Origin: Betaproteobacteria bacterium RIFCSPLOWO2_02_FULL_63_19
Lineage (GTDB): Bacteria > Pseudomonadota > Gammaproteobacteria > Burkholderiales > SG8-39
Direction of reading: 5' to 3'
Length of the DNA stretch: 46,243 nt
Assembly: GCA_001770415.1 (NCBI GenBank)
Contig: MEQX01000079.1
Location: 1 to 46,243, forward strand
Shown here piece by piece: positions 1 through 7,434 of this stretch (the first letter of the stretch is position 1; each line of letters begins with the position of its first letter). Under the pieces are notes generated by a model. The model had not been told where the DNA came from and searched no databases. It saw only the letters and a program-made list of their open reading frames with translations. The position numbers and the translations under genes are program-made.

Positions 1-76
1 TAACGCTCGCCATCAGGGGCGCGCAACAGCAAGCGCAGCGCCGCGGTTGCGCGTCCCTTGCATGGCGTTGTTGGGC
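1..76 (-). repeat. attC-type integron recombination site, partial
   Basis: Read on the minus strand, positions 76 to 70 are GCCCAAC, which fits the R'' core RYYYAAC. Positions 4 to 1 are GTTA, the start of a GTTRRRY R' core that is cut by the window edge. Between them the two halves form a long imperfect stem: CGCCATGCAAGGGACGCGCA (65 to 46) pairs with the 3' half at about 8-26, with a few unpaired bases. Imperfect pairing with extrahelical bases is typical of attC sites. It lies 62 nt downstream of the RelA/SpoT-domain gene, as expected for a cassette. The last three core bases are outside the window, so the call is not complete. Confidence 0.68.
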
Positions 77-138
77 GTCACGAGTTTGCGCGGGCCGCAG
101 CACAAATTCGGCAGCTCGAAGAACGTGACCCGAGCGAG

Positions 139-789
139 CTACTCCGGGTTCTGTTCAGCGTTTCTCTCGAGTTCCTGCTCAAGGATCGCCTCCAGCGCTT
201 CGAACGCATCGTAGACGGCCTCGGTGTGTTCCCGGACGATGGGTTTGTTTGCTGCCCCGCGGAGAACGGGATCGCGCGGCTTGTAAAATGCATCGTGCTC
301 AACCTGCCAGAACAGACCGGTGAGCATCGGCACGACTTGTATCTCTACGTGGACCCGTGGACTCGCGGAGCAATAGCCATAGTACTTCCAAGCACGCCAC
401 TTCGGCGGCGTCCCAGTCTCAACTGGATCGGGCGTCCAATCGGCATACTTGGACCGCACTATTGCGTGAACCTCCGCCAGCCGCGGTTTCGGAAATACCA
501 GGACCCGCAACGCAGCCAGATCTGGAAGCCTCGTCAGCGTGTACTTCTCGGGGGTGTCTTCATCGAATTGCCGCGCCTCCTCGCGTCGGCGCAGTGCGTC
601 GATAGCGCTTTCACATTCCTTGGCTCGCGCTTCGATGTGGACGCGCTCGTGATGCTTGAGCGCAAGTGTGAGTTCGAGGAGAAGATGGGCGACATCGGTC
701 TGTAGCTGATGCAGGACGCGTTTAATGTCCGGCGAAAGGAGCGAATATTCTTCTCGTAGCCGATCCGCGACCGTGCGTTGTGTCATCAA
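139..789 (-). CDS. RelA/SpoT-domain nucleotidyltransferase-like protein (possible toxSAS)
   Basis: 216 aa. The central part resembles the (p)ppGpp synthetase fold. D90 in DLAALR matches the metal-binding Asp of the DxxGxR motif, although the Gly is Ala here. E149 in EIQVVP matches the catalytic Glu of EIQIRT. W161 and the E164-H165 pair match the conserved WxxxEH stretch. The usual GYxSxH motif appears as GYCSAS (138-143), so the His is replaced by Ser. There is no hydrolase, TGS or ACT domain, so it is a stand-alone small-alarmone-synthetase type protein. The start overlaps the stop of the upstream 81-aa ORF by 4 nt (786-789). Placement in a cassette and tight coupling to a small ORF suggest a toxic SAS with an antitoxin, but it could equally be a housekeeping synthetase or a degenerate member. 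Family assignment is fairly sure; activity is not. Confidence 0.75.
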   Translation of the reverse strand: MMTQRTVADRLREEYSLLSPDIKRVLHQLQTDVAHLLLELTLALKHHERVHIEARAKECESAIDALRRREEARQFDEDTPEKYTLTRLPDLAALRVLVFPKPRLAEVHAIVRSKYADWTPDPVETGTPPKWRAWKYYGYCSASPRVHVEIQVVPMLTGLFWQVEHDAFYKPRDPVLRGAANKPIVREHTEAVYDAFEALEAILEQELERNAEQNPE

Positions 790-1031
790 CCTAAGGCCTC
801 AGCGAGCTCACGCTGTACACGATCGGACGCCGGTTGATTGAAGTAGAAGGTCCAGCCGTTTGGGGCGGGTAGTTCGTTGACAAGGTCCTGGATCTCGTTG
901 AGCGAGTGGTCCTCGACGAACTCCAGGCTCAACGCTCGCCGGGTCGCCCGATTGAAGTAGATCATTCGGTCGAAGTGATACCGGTAGCCAGAGGCCTCCA
1001 GAAACGCTTCCTTCTCAGTGAGTTCGGTCAT
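786..1031 (-). CDS. Small unknown protein coupled to RelA/SpoT-domain gene (candidate antitoxin)
   Basis: 81 aa, acidic and aromatic-rich, with no signal peptide or membrane segment. The segment YRYHFDRMIYFNRATRRALS (17-36) is its most distinctive part. I do not recognise a family. Its stop codon overlaps the start of the RelA/SpoT-domain gene in an ATGA arrangement, so the two are almost certainly co-translated. It starts 75 nt inside the putative cassette boundary. A small first gene followed by a potentially toxic enzyme is a common toxin-antitoxin layout. The antitoxin role is inference from position alone; an accessory or regulatory subunit is also possible. Confidence 0.6.
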   Translation of the reverse strand: MTELTEKEAFLEASGYRYHFDRMIYFNRATRRALSLEFVEDHSLNEIQDLVNELPAPNGWTFYFNQPASDRVQRELAEALG

Positions 1032-1105
1032 TTGGATTCCAGGATACAGTTGCGACCCTAGATTCTACTCCTCGGCCAGTACCATATCTTCACATGGCTT
1101 GTGAC

Positions 1106-1228
1106 GCCCAACGCTCAATCATCTTCCGAAAAACGTCCTAATCAGACGGCCCACTTTACGCCCGGCTGGAAAAACTCGCAAAATCAGTCGAATGCGAAGA
1201 CCGTATCGAAATGCTGTACGTGTTAGCC
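1106..1228 (-). repeat. Candidate upstream attC site / cassette boundary
   Basis: On the minus strand this stretch ends in GTTGGGC (1112-1106), a perfect GTTRRRY core, preceded by GAGC. At the other end, 1228-1222 reads GGCTAAC, one mismatch from RYYYAAC. The two arms share partial complementarity, including TTTCGA and ACGGTC stretches, but the fold is weaker than that of the left-hand site. The core at 1106-1112 is the better supported part; the full-length site is tentative. Confidence 0.38.
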
Positions 1229-1566
1229 GGTTTGCGGAGGCCCAAGTGCCTGATTCAACCGACCCGCAAACCTTGCGTGGGTAGAGCGGTCACCTGAAAC
1301 GTCCAGCCCCACGGGGCGAAAACCGTGAAACCTTGCCCGGCTTGGCGCCTGTCGCGGGCAGCTTCAGCAGCGAGCGGATCAGCGCGCCGCGTTCGGCAGC
1401 CTGTTGTTTCGTGCCGGCCCATAGTCGCCATCGCGCTGCGTGACGAGATACACGTAGCCGACCTTCCGGTCGAGCAGCATGTTGTCGATCGCGCCGCCCG
1501 GGCGCATCGGCGACGTCGAGGAGATCGCCGCACCGGTGCTTTTTCCGGCATCCGCAGGCGCGTGGA
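1229..1566. other. Intergenic stretch with no convincing gene
   Basis: About 340 bases between the cassette boundary and the MFS gene stop. On the minus strand one frame (about 1383-1560) reads GGAIDNMLLDRKVGYVYLVT and ends at a TGA. It faintly resembles the C-terminal part of a serine hydrolase but has no start, and the frame breaks. I treat it as possible gene debris, not a gene. No terminator was found downstream of the MFS gene. Confidence 0.3.
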
Positions 1567-2802
1567 CTATCGGGCCGGCTGTGCGGCCGCAGCTTCCATG
1601 GCCAGCCTGGGCAGCGGGCGTTCGTCGATCGGAAAGTGTACGAAGCCGGCAGCCACGCCGAGGACGATGCCGCCCCAGAAGATGGGATCGTAGGTGCCAT
1701 ACATGTCATAGACGATCCCGCCGAGCCAGATGCCCAGGAAGCTGCCGATCTGGTGACCGACGAAAGTGATCCCAACCAAGGTCGACATGAATTTCGTACC
1801 GAACACCTGCGCAACGATCCCCGTGGTCAGGGGCACGGTCCCCAACCACAGGAGCCCCATCGCGGACGTGAACAGAATCACGCTCACGGGGGTAATTGGC
1901 GTCGAAATGAAGATCAGCATGGCGATCGATCGCAACACGTAGAGCAGCGCCAGCAGCTTCTTCTTCGAGTACCGGTCGCCCAGCCGGCCCCAGGCGATGC
2001 AGCCGCCGATGTTGAATGCGCCGATGAGCGCCAGCGCCGTGGCGCCCATCCATTCGGGCTGGCCCAGATCGCTCAGGTAGGCCGGCAGATGGGCGCCGAT
2101 GAACATGGTCTGTGCGCCGCAGACGAAATAGCCCATGACCAGGAGCTTGAATCCCGTGTGGGTGCCGGCTTCGCGAGCCGCGTCGCCGAAGGTCTGGTTG
2201 GAATGATCGTCCGCAGCACGGGAATTGCCGCCCACCATCGCCGCCGACAGCGGCACGATGAACCCTGAGATCAGCGCCAGCACCAGCATCGAGACGGACC
2301 AGTGACTGGTGTTCGACAGCAGCCATTGGCCAAAGGGCACCAGGATCACCTGGCCGGACGACCCTGCTGAGCTGACCAGTCCCAGATAAAAGGTTCGCCG
2401 ATGCGGCGGGACGCGGCGACCGATCACCGAAAGCACGATCGGGAACCCGGTCATGGCCATTGCAAAACCGGTCAATATCCCGATACCTACGGTTGCGTCC
2501 CACGGCACGGTGGCATTGGCCATCACCGCCAATCCGCCGGCATAGAGCAGGCCACCGACTGCGAGCACCTTGGCCGGCCCGTACCGGTCGGCGATATACC
2601 CCATCAGCGGCGTGGACAGTCCCCAGACGATGCTCTGCAGCGCGATGGCAAACGACAACACCCCCCTGCCCCAGCCGAGATCCGTGCTGATCGCATTCAT
2701 GTAGACGCCCAGATTCATCCTCAGGCCGAACGACAGCAGCGCGATGACCGAGCCGCATAGAAGAACGATGATCAACGGAAGTTGCCGGGAAGGAACCGTC
2801 AT
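1567..2802 (-). CDS. MFS transporter, 12-TM, OFA-like
   Basis: 411 aa with a regular alternation of hydrophobic segments, consistent with 12 membrane helices in two halves. The loop after helix 2 reads MGYIADRYGPAKVL (68-81), the family's motif A between TM2 and TM3. The second half repeats it in weaker form (GRLGDRYSKKKLL). A major facilitator takes up or exports small organic solutes by proton coupling. The overall look (SFGLRMNLGVYMNAISTDLG at the start) resembles monocarboxylate/oxalate-formate type carriers. It is the last gene of the hemerythrin / COX1-like / MFS run, 78 nt after the previous stop. Aromatic acid or other monocarboxylate transport for the adjacent pad pathway is a guess from location. 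Confidence 0.85.
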   Translation of the reverse strand: MTVPSRQLPLIIVLLCGSVIALLSFGLRMNLGVYMNAISTDLGWGRGVLSFAIALQSIVWGLSTPLMGYIADRYGPAKVLAVGGLLYAGGLAVMANATVPWDATVGIGILTGFAMAMTGFPIVLSVIGRRVPPHRRTFYLGLVSSAGSSGQVILVPFGQWLLSNTSHWSVSMLVLALISGFIVPLSAAMVGGNSRAADDHSNQTFGDAAREAGTHTGFKLLVMGYFVCGAQTMFIGAHLPAYLSDLGQPEWMGATALALIGAFNIGGCIAWGRLGDRYSKKKLLALLYVLRSIAMLIFISTPITPVSVILFTSAMGLLWLGTVPLTTGIVAQVFGTKFMSTLVGITFVGHQIGSFLGIWLGGIVYDMYGTYDPIFWGGIVLGVAAGFVHFPIDERPLPRLAMEAAAAQPAR

Positions 2803-2880
2803 GAACCTGTCTCTTTCGTTCCAAGGTAATGAAGAAGGTCTGTCTGTGAGCCGCGTTTCCCGCCGCTCGGCGCGGGAAAT

Positions 2881-4209
2881 CTAAGGGATCCCGACCGGCT
2901 GTCTCGTCGATGCCGGCTGGGCGTGCATGTTCCGGAAATTGCTGCGGTACGCGCGCACCACGGTGATCATATTCATCTCGAGCAGCACCGCGGCTGCCCC
3001 AAGCGCCAGCGCCGCCGGATAGACGAACAGCCGCGGCCACAACGCCGCCGCGCACAGCAGCAGCAGCGCCAAGACATGCGAGCGGAACTGCAGCCGCTGG
3101 CGCGCATCGGGAAGGATCTTTTTCATGTTCGGCGCGAGCTTTCCCAGGGCGCACATCGACTGCAGGTGAAACCAGGCGAGAAACGGCATGATCTTGTAGA
3201 GCATGCCGGCGATGACCGAACCCGCGAAACCGAACATCATCAGCATGCCGATCAGGAGGTCCATGGATTCCGGCCAGGGCCCGTTCCACATTACCCGTAC
3301 CCCCCACGCAACGCTGGCAGCGATGAGACTGCCCATGCCGACGCGCCAGAAATCCAGCGTCACGTCGGCCATGCGGCGCCTGCGCCGCTGCTGCAGCACG
3401 ATGGTCGTAACGCCAAACAGCACGTACGCGAGCGCAATCGCGACGGCACAGGCGACGGCCAATGCTCCCCAGCGGCCGTCGTCGATCCACAGCAGCGCCG
3501 ACCACGCGGCAAGCAGCGCCAGGACCGCCGATCCCAGATAACGCGCCACGGACTTGGGGTAAAGCGGCGTCAACTGCAGCATCGGCACGAGTTCAAAGCC
3601 CACCCCGACCACCAGCAGCCCGCTCCAGCCGAGCAGACCCCAGCCGGGATGAAGACTGTGCGCCGAGCCATTCAACGGCGCGACGCCCCAGCCGTACAGC
3701 GCGGCGAGCATGACGCCGAATACCACCGTGACCAGTAGCGACGCCACCGCCAGCCCCATGGCGCGCACGCTGTGATTCCGGCTGGGCGCCCTTGCCAGGC
3801 AGACCAGTACCGCCGCGATGAACACGAGGAACGCAGCACCGAGCGCGACCGTACCGGCTCTGAGCAGCCACTGTTGCGAAAGCAGAAAGCCGCCAGCGAG
3901 CGCGAGCGTCCCGAGTCCCACTCCGACAAAGGTCAGCAGCGCCGTCGCACGCGGCTGCGGAACCGGCGAACCCTGCAGCACCGGCAGCATCTGCATCATC
4001 GCCCCGATCATGACCATGGCCATGAATCCGAGCGCGTACAGATGCGTGATCGCGATCGTCGCGGACGACATGCGGAACGTGAGTGCGTCGGCGCCGCTCG
4101 CGAAAAGCACAGCGGCCACGAGCAGCAGAAAGACCGGAGCGACGAGAAAGAACTGGAACGGCACCGCGATCGGCGGTGCCTGTTCCAGCTTCAGGCCGGA
4201 CTGATTCAT
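2881..4209 (-). CDS. Polytopic membrane protein resembling haem-copper oxidase subunit I / NnrS
   Basis: 442 aa, almost entirely membrane helices (about 12). Conserved-looking polar residues sit inside helices: ITHLYALGFMAMVMIGAMMQ (from about residue 54), HPGWGLLGWSGLLVVGVGFE in the middle, and MPFLAWFHLQ late. Histidines placed in helices together with MMQMLPV-type segments recall COX1-like or NnrS-like proteins, some of which are haem-binding and linked to NO metabolism. It lacks a clear full set of oxidase ligands, so catalytic oxidase function is doubtful. It lies between a hemerythrin and an MFS gene on the same strand, 63 nt after the hemerythrin stop. That unit has an Fnr-type promoter, which supports a role in low-oxygen or NO conditions. 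The exact function is unknown to me. Confidence 0.6.
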   Translation of the reverse strand: MNQSGLKLEQAPPIAVPFQFFLVAPVFLLLVAAVLFASGADALTFRMSSATIAITHLYALGFMAMVMIGAMMQMLPVLQGSPVPQPRATALLTFVGVGLGTLALAGGFLLSQQWLLRAGTVALGAAFLVFIAAVLVCLARAPSRNHSVRAMGLAVASLLVTVVFGVMLAALYGWGVAPLNGSAHSLHPGWGLLGWSGLLVVGVGFELVPMLQLTPLYPKSVARYLGSAVLALLAAWSALLWIDDGRWGALAVACAVAIALAYVLFGVTTIVLQQRRRRRMADVTLDFWRVGMGSLIAASVAWGVRVMWNGPWPESMDLLIGMLMMFGFAGSVIAGMLYKIMPFLAWFHLQSMCALGKLAPNMKKILPDARQRLQFRSHVLALLLLCAAALWPRLFVYPAALALGAAAVLLEMNMITVVRAYRSNFRNMHAQPASTRQPVGIP

Positions 4210-4272
4210 GCAGTTGCCGCAGGTATGCCGGGCGTGGCGGGACCTCTGATGTGGCCTTCAGGTCCCTGATGT

Positions 4273-4722
4273 CTAGGCGATGCTTTCGGCCTGCGCAAGC
4301 AGCGCCGGGGCTTCATCGGCGAGCACCTGGTCCATCATGTTGTAGAGGATGCCCTCTTCCTTGAAATTGTGCTGCTGCGTGAGCACCAGGAACGTCTCCG
4401 ACAACCCCAGGTACTGCTCGGCGTCCTTCGTTTCCATCGCCGAGCGCATTTCATGCATGACGGTGCGCATCTGCTCATGCTCCATGCGCATGACCTGCGT
4501 CGGTCCGCCGCTGTGTCCGCTCTTCTCCTCAAGGGCAGGGAAGAGCAGGTTTTCCTCGATCTCGAAATGCCGGTCCATCTGATGCGCGAACGCCTCGAAC
4601 TCGGTCTGCGCCCGCGGCCAGTCGCCTGCGCCTGCGGCTTCCTCCGCGCGCGCGAATACTTCGTCGCACTCCTTGTGATGATTGATCATGTACTCGCCGA
4701 TTCCAGCCATGATGATGTCCAT
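4273..4722 (-). CDS. Hemerythrin-domain protein
   Basis: 149 aa from the chosen ATG at 4722. An upstream in-frame ATG at 4782 would add 20 basic residues and would overlap the Fnr box, so it is rejected. Di-iron ligand pattern: H15/H16 with D20, H52 with E56 (HFEIEEN), H82 (MEHEQ), and H118 with E122 (QHNFKEE). This is a four-helix hemerythrin fold, cytosolic, binding O2 or perhaps NO and storing or handling non-haem iron. It is the first gene of a unit with the COX1-like membrane protein and MFS carrier. A class II Fnr-type promoter lies 23-65 nt upstream, which suggests induction when oxygen is low. The family call is firm; the ligand in vivo is unknown. Confidence 0.9.
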   Translation of the reverse strand: MDIIMAGIGEYMINHHKECDEVFARAEEAAGAGDWPRAQTEFEAFAHQMDRHFEIEENLLFPALEEKSGHSGGPTQVMRMEHEQMRTVMHEMRSAMETKDAEQYLGLSETFLVLTQQHNFKEEGILYNMMDQVLADEAPALLAQAESIA

Positions 4723-4744
4723 GTGGGTAATAGATCGATGGCGC

Positions 4745-4787
4745 AATCTACGCGACCGGCGCCGACCGGCTCTTTGATACACCTCAA
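4745..4787 (-). promoter_or_regulatory. Fnr/Dnr-type box and -10 element of the hemerythrin unit
   Basis: TTGATACACCTCAA at 4774-4787 matches the Fnr consensus TTGAT-N4-ATCAA at 9 of 10 positions. On the minus strand TAGATT (4750-4745) fits a -10 element. Taking it as -12 to -7, transcription would start near 4738 and the box would centre near -42, the normal class II activator position. The hemerythrin ATG follows at 4722. Confidence 0.65.
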
Positions 4788-4788
4788 G

Positions 4789-4813
4789 AAAAAAGACGCC
4801 GCCCGGGGGCGGC
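4789..4813 (-). terminator. Rho-independent terminator after padI
   Basis: On the minus strand a GC-only stem (GCCGCCC / GGGCGGC, 4813-4798) is followed by GTC and a run of six T (4794-4789). It sits 9 nt beyond the padI stop and separates the pad transcript from the hemerythrin unit. The T run directly abuts the Fnr box of the next unit. Confidence 0.8.
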
Positions 4814-4821
4814 AGCGAAAG

Positions 4822-6159
4822 CTATGCGGGTGCGGCGGCGAGCGGCACGCCCGCGGCGAGCCCTTTCACGAACTTCACGTTCTGCGCGATCGTGCCCTCG
4901 ATATGCGCGATCTGCTCTTCGGACAGGTGCCGATACTTGCCGAGTGCCATGACGTACTCGGCGAGCGGCAGCGGATCTTCCGCCGCATGCGTCAGACGCA
5001 GGCCGCTCTGCGGATCGAACTCCCAGAGCAGCACGAAATTGGTCCGCACCGCCTTGCGCGACACCTCGATGTTCTGGTCCGACGGAAATCGCCAGCCCGT
5101 GGTGCAGGGCGAGTAGACGTGCAGATACGCAAAACCGTGCTCGGAAGCCTCGATCGCGCGATCGAGCTTGTCGTACAGGTCTTCCATGAACCCCGTGGAT
5201 GCCGTCGCCACGTAGGCGCAATGGTGCATCACCATGAGCAGCGGCAGGTTCTTCGCGTCCTGCGTCTTGCCCCGGCCGCGCTCGCCCACCGGCGTCGTGG
5301 ATGTCCACGCACCGTACGGCGTGCAACCCGAGCGCTGCATGCCGGTGTTCATGTAGCCTTCGTTGTCGACGCAGATGAACAGCATTTCCTCGCCCCGCTC
5401 GGCGGCGCCGGACAATGACTGGAAGCCCACATCGGCGGTACCGCCATCGCCCGCGAGCGCGACCACCTTCACGTTGCGCCCGATCCGCTTGTAATAGCGG
5501 CGCACCCCGGTCAGCATCGACGCGGTGTTGGTCAGCAGCGGATGGAATACGGGAACCTTGGTCCCGGTGAGCCCGTTGTAGCCCACGGTTCCCATGCCGG
5601 GGATGCAGCCGGGTGGCGTCGCCACCACCGCTTCAGGCCCGATGCGCCGCATCGCGTGGCGTATGATCAGTTCGGTATTGCAGCCCTGGCAACCCGCTAG
5701 GCCGGGGACGAACAGGTCCTCGAGGTTCCCGACTTCGTTGTAGATGCGCGCGGTGGTCAGGAACTTCAGCGCGCCGCGGGGGCAGGCCTTGACGCAGGCG
5801 GGATCGCCGTCGCACAGGTCGCACTTGGCGACGTGACCCGCATCGACATCGTAGACCATGCCGCCGTAACTGCAACCGACCGTGCACAGCAGGCAGTCGA
5901 CGCACTTCGATGCATCCCAGTCGATGACACCGCTTTCGGCGTCCTTCGACAACGCCGCCGCCGGGCAGTTGTGAACACATTCGGGATCCCCGCACTGCCG
6001 GCACATCGCCAGTTCGTAGCTGCCATCGGACGACAGGACCTGGATCCGGGACCGTGCGGCATCATCGGACTGCGCCTTGGCCTGCGCGCACGCGATCATG
6101 CAGTCGTTGCAGCCGTTGCAGTTTTCAGGCCTGAAAGAGATGGTTTCGAATGCACCCAT
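4822..6159 (-). CDS. padI: Phenylglyoxylate:acceptor oxidoreductase, TPP-binding subunit with ferredoxin domain (PadI)
   Basis: 445 aa. The N-terminal 130 residues are a polyferredoxin with four Cys clusters (CNGCNDCMIAC, CRQCGDPECVHNC, CVDCLLCTVGC, CDLCDGDPACVKAC). The rest is a 2-oxoacid:ferredoxin oxidoreductase beta-type domain. It contains GCIPGMG, the thiamine-diphosphate motif GDGGTADVGF, and the VDNEGYMNTGMQRSG loop. Known role in Azoarcus evansii: part of the five-subunit enzyme oxidising phenylglyoxylate with CoA and NAD+ to benzoyl-CoA and CO2 in anaerobic phenylacetate breakdown. It is the last gene of the padB-I run, 11 nt after padH and 9 nt before a terminator. Fusion of the ferredoxin part to the beta subunit matches PadI. 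Specificity for phenylglyoxylate is inferred from the full gene set. Confidence 0.88.
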   Translation of the reverse strand: MGAFETISFRPENCNGCNDCMIACAQAKAQSDDAARSRIQVLSSDGSYELAMCRQCGDPECVHNCPAAALSKDAESGVIDWDASKCVDCLLCTVGCSYGGMVYDVDAGHVAKCDLCDGDPACVKACPRGALKFLTTARIYNEVGNLEDLFVPGLAGCQGCNTELIIRHAMRRIGPEAVVATPPGCIPGMGTVGYNGLTGTKVPVFHPLLTNTASMLTGVRRYYKRIGRNVKVVALAGDGGTADVGFQSLSGAAERGEEMLFICVDNEGYMNTGMQRSGCTPYGAWTSTTPVGERGRGKTQDAKNLPLLMVMHHCAYVATASTGFMEDLYDKLDRAIEASEHGFAYLHVYSPCTTGWRFPSDQNIEVSRKAVRTNFVLLWEFDPQSGLRLTHAAEDPLPLAEYVMALGKYRHLSEEQIAHIEGTIAQNVKFVKGLAAGVPLAAAPA

Positions 6160-6170
6160 GCCGGTCTCCT

Positions 6171-7433
6171 TCAGCGCCAGTTCCTGGACATCAGCACGCG
6201 AGCGATTTTCTGCGGTGCGTCCAGAAACGGCTGTTTGACTGCGTCGAGATCGATCCGGCGCAGGATCAATTCCCGCATGACGCCCGGATCGAAAGCCCAG
6301 TTGATGCCGAAAATCCCTGCCAGACGGGAGTCCTGGAGCACGATCTTGAGATAACGGGCCGCCTCCGCGTCCACCTGCCTGTACACTTCGACGCCCGATG
6401 AATCGAGCGCGCTTTCCTGCACGCCTACCGACATGGCCTGCTGTCCGAAAAATGCGTAGGTGTTGAGCGGCACGCCACCCGCGTAGGGTTTCGCCCCGGC
6501 GTCACCGGCCATCGCCATGCCGGCGATGCGGCCCTGTCCCACGGCATCGGGCAGGATGCCGTTGATGATCTTGTCCGCTTCGAAGAAACCGCGCGCCTGC
6601 GCGACATCGCCGGCCGCCCAGACGTTCTCCGCGCTCGTGTGCATCCAGTCATCCACCAGAACCCCGCGGTCGATTTCGATGCCGCTCTCATCCAGAAAAT
6701 CCGTGACCGGCGCAACACCGGCGGCCACCAGCAGCAGGTCCGCGTCCAGTTCGGCACCATCGCTCAGCATCGCGCGACAACCCTCGCCGCTCCCGGCCAG
6801 CGTTGTGACCTGGCTCGATGTGAGCAGACGCACCCCGTTCGTGGCGAAGACCTTTTCGATGATGCCGGAGGCGTCGGCGTCGAAATACCCCGACAACACG
6901 TGCGGCTGTATCTCCACCACCGTCACCTGCGCGCCGCCCTTGGCGAGATTCTCCGCCGCATGCATGCCGATCAGGCCGCCGCCGAGCACCAACGCACGTT
7001 TTGTTTTCGGCAGCACGCTGTGCAGTGCAATCGCGTCATTCAGTGTGCGCAGCACGTGAAAACGCACTCCGGCCAGGCCCGGGATCGGAGGCAATGCAGG
7101 TGCCGCACCGCTTGCCAGCAGCAGCTTCGAAAAACCGATCTCCTCGCCGTCATCGAGCTGCACCGAAGCCGTGGCGGGGCGGACCTTGCGTACCGCCGCG
7201 CCGCGCCGGTATTTCACGTTCAGCCGGGTGAAATAATCCTCGTTACGCAGAAAAACGCGTTCTGGTGCGGAGCGCCCGGAAACAACGTAGGGCAGTACCG
7301 TGGGCGAATACGGCAGGCTTTGATCGCGGGTAACGACGGTAATGTCGCGCTCGGCGTCGTGCAGTCTGATCGCGTGTACCGCCGAGAGCGCCGCGTGGCT
7401 CGCGCCCACAATCAGGTAATGAGTCTGGTCCAT
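6171..7433 (-). CDS. padH: Phenylglyoxylate:NAD+ oxidoreductase FAD subunit (PadH)
   Basis: 420 aa. Two dinucleotide-binding folds: the FAD site at the N terminus (VGASHAALSAVHAI, residues 9-22) and an NAD site with LGGGLIGMHAAENLA near residue 150. Later comes WAAGDVAQ, the second FAD contact of class-I pyridine-nucleotide disulfide oxidoreductases. No redox CxxxxC disulfide is present, so it resembles NADH-ferredoxin reductases of the rubredoxin or dioxygenase type. In the pad system this subunit passes electrons from the iron-sulfur subunits to NAD+. It starts right after padG (stop at 7435, start at 7433) and is followed by padI after 11 nt. The family call is firm; the Pad role comes from context. 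Confidence 0.87.
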   Translation of the reverse strand: MDQTHYLIVGASHAALSAVHAIRLHDAERDITVVTRDQSLPYSPTVLPYVVSGRSAPERVFLRNEDYFTRLNVKYRRGAAVRKVRPATASVQLDDGEEIGFSKLLLASGAAPALPPIPGLAGVRFHVLRTLNDAIALHSVLPKTKRALVLGGGLIGMHAAENLAKGGAQVTVVEIQPHVLSGYFDADASGIIEKVFATNGVRLLTSSQVTTLAGSGEGCRAMLSDGAELDADLLLVAAGVAPVTDFLDESGIEIDRGVLVDDWMHTSAENVWAAGDVAQARGFFEADKIINGILPDAVGQGRIAGMAMAGDAGAKPYAGGVPLNTYAFFGQQAMSVGVQESALDSSGVEVYRQVDAEAARYLKIVLQDSRLAGIFGINWAFDPGVMRELILRRIDLDAVKQPFLDAPQKIARVLMSRNWR

Positions 7434-7434
7434 G

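Larger units (their letters stand above)
71..1111 (-). mobile_element. Putative integron gene cassette with a two-gene unit
   Basis: The unit runs leftward from a GTTGGGC core (1112 to 1106, minus strand) to the attC-like site at the window start. It holds two overlapping ORFs in the same direction, with about 75 nt of leader and a 62-nt tail. The cassette ends, GTTGGGCGTCACGAG at 70-84 and its inverted counterpart at 1098-1112, match at 14 of 15 positions. In an excised circle these would extend the attC stem. No integrase gene is present, so this could be a cassette array edge or an integrase-less cluster. The boundaries are inferred from motifs only. Confidence 0.55.

Noticed and set aside
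58-705. Plus-strand 215-aa ORF at the left end
   Set aside because: It is the complement of the RelA/SpoT-domain gene, has no family motifs, and the minus-strand frame has clear conserved residues.
70-1112. Inverted 15-mer ends as terminal repeats of a transposon
   Set aside because: No transposase is inside; the core motifs and the folded site on one side fit an integron cassette better.
1255-1814. Minus-strand ORFs behind the MFS gene
   Set aside because: Arg/Ser-rich translations typical of GC-rich shadow frames, overlapping the MFS 3' end, with no motif.
1706-3505. 599-aa minus-strand ORF across the MFS and COX1-like genes
   Set aside because: Composition is Arg/Ala-rich with no domain; it runs through two genes with clear membrane-helix frames.
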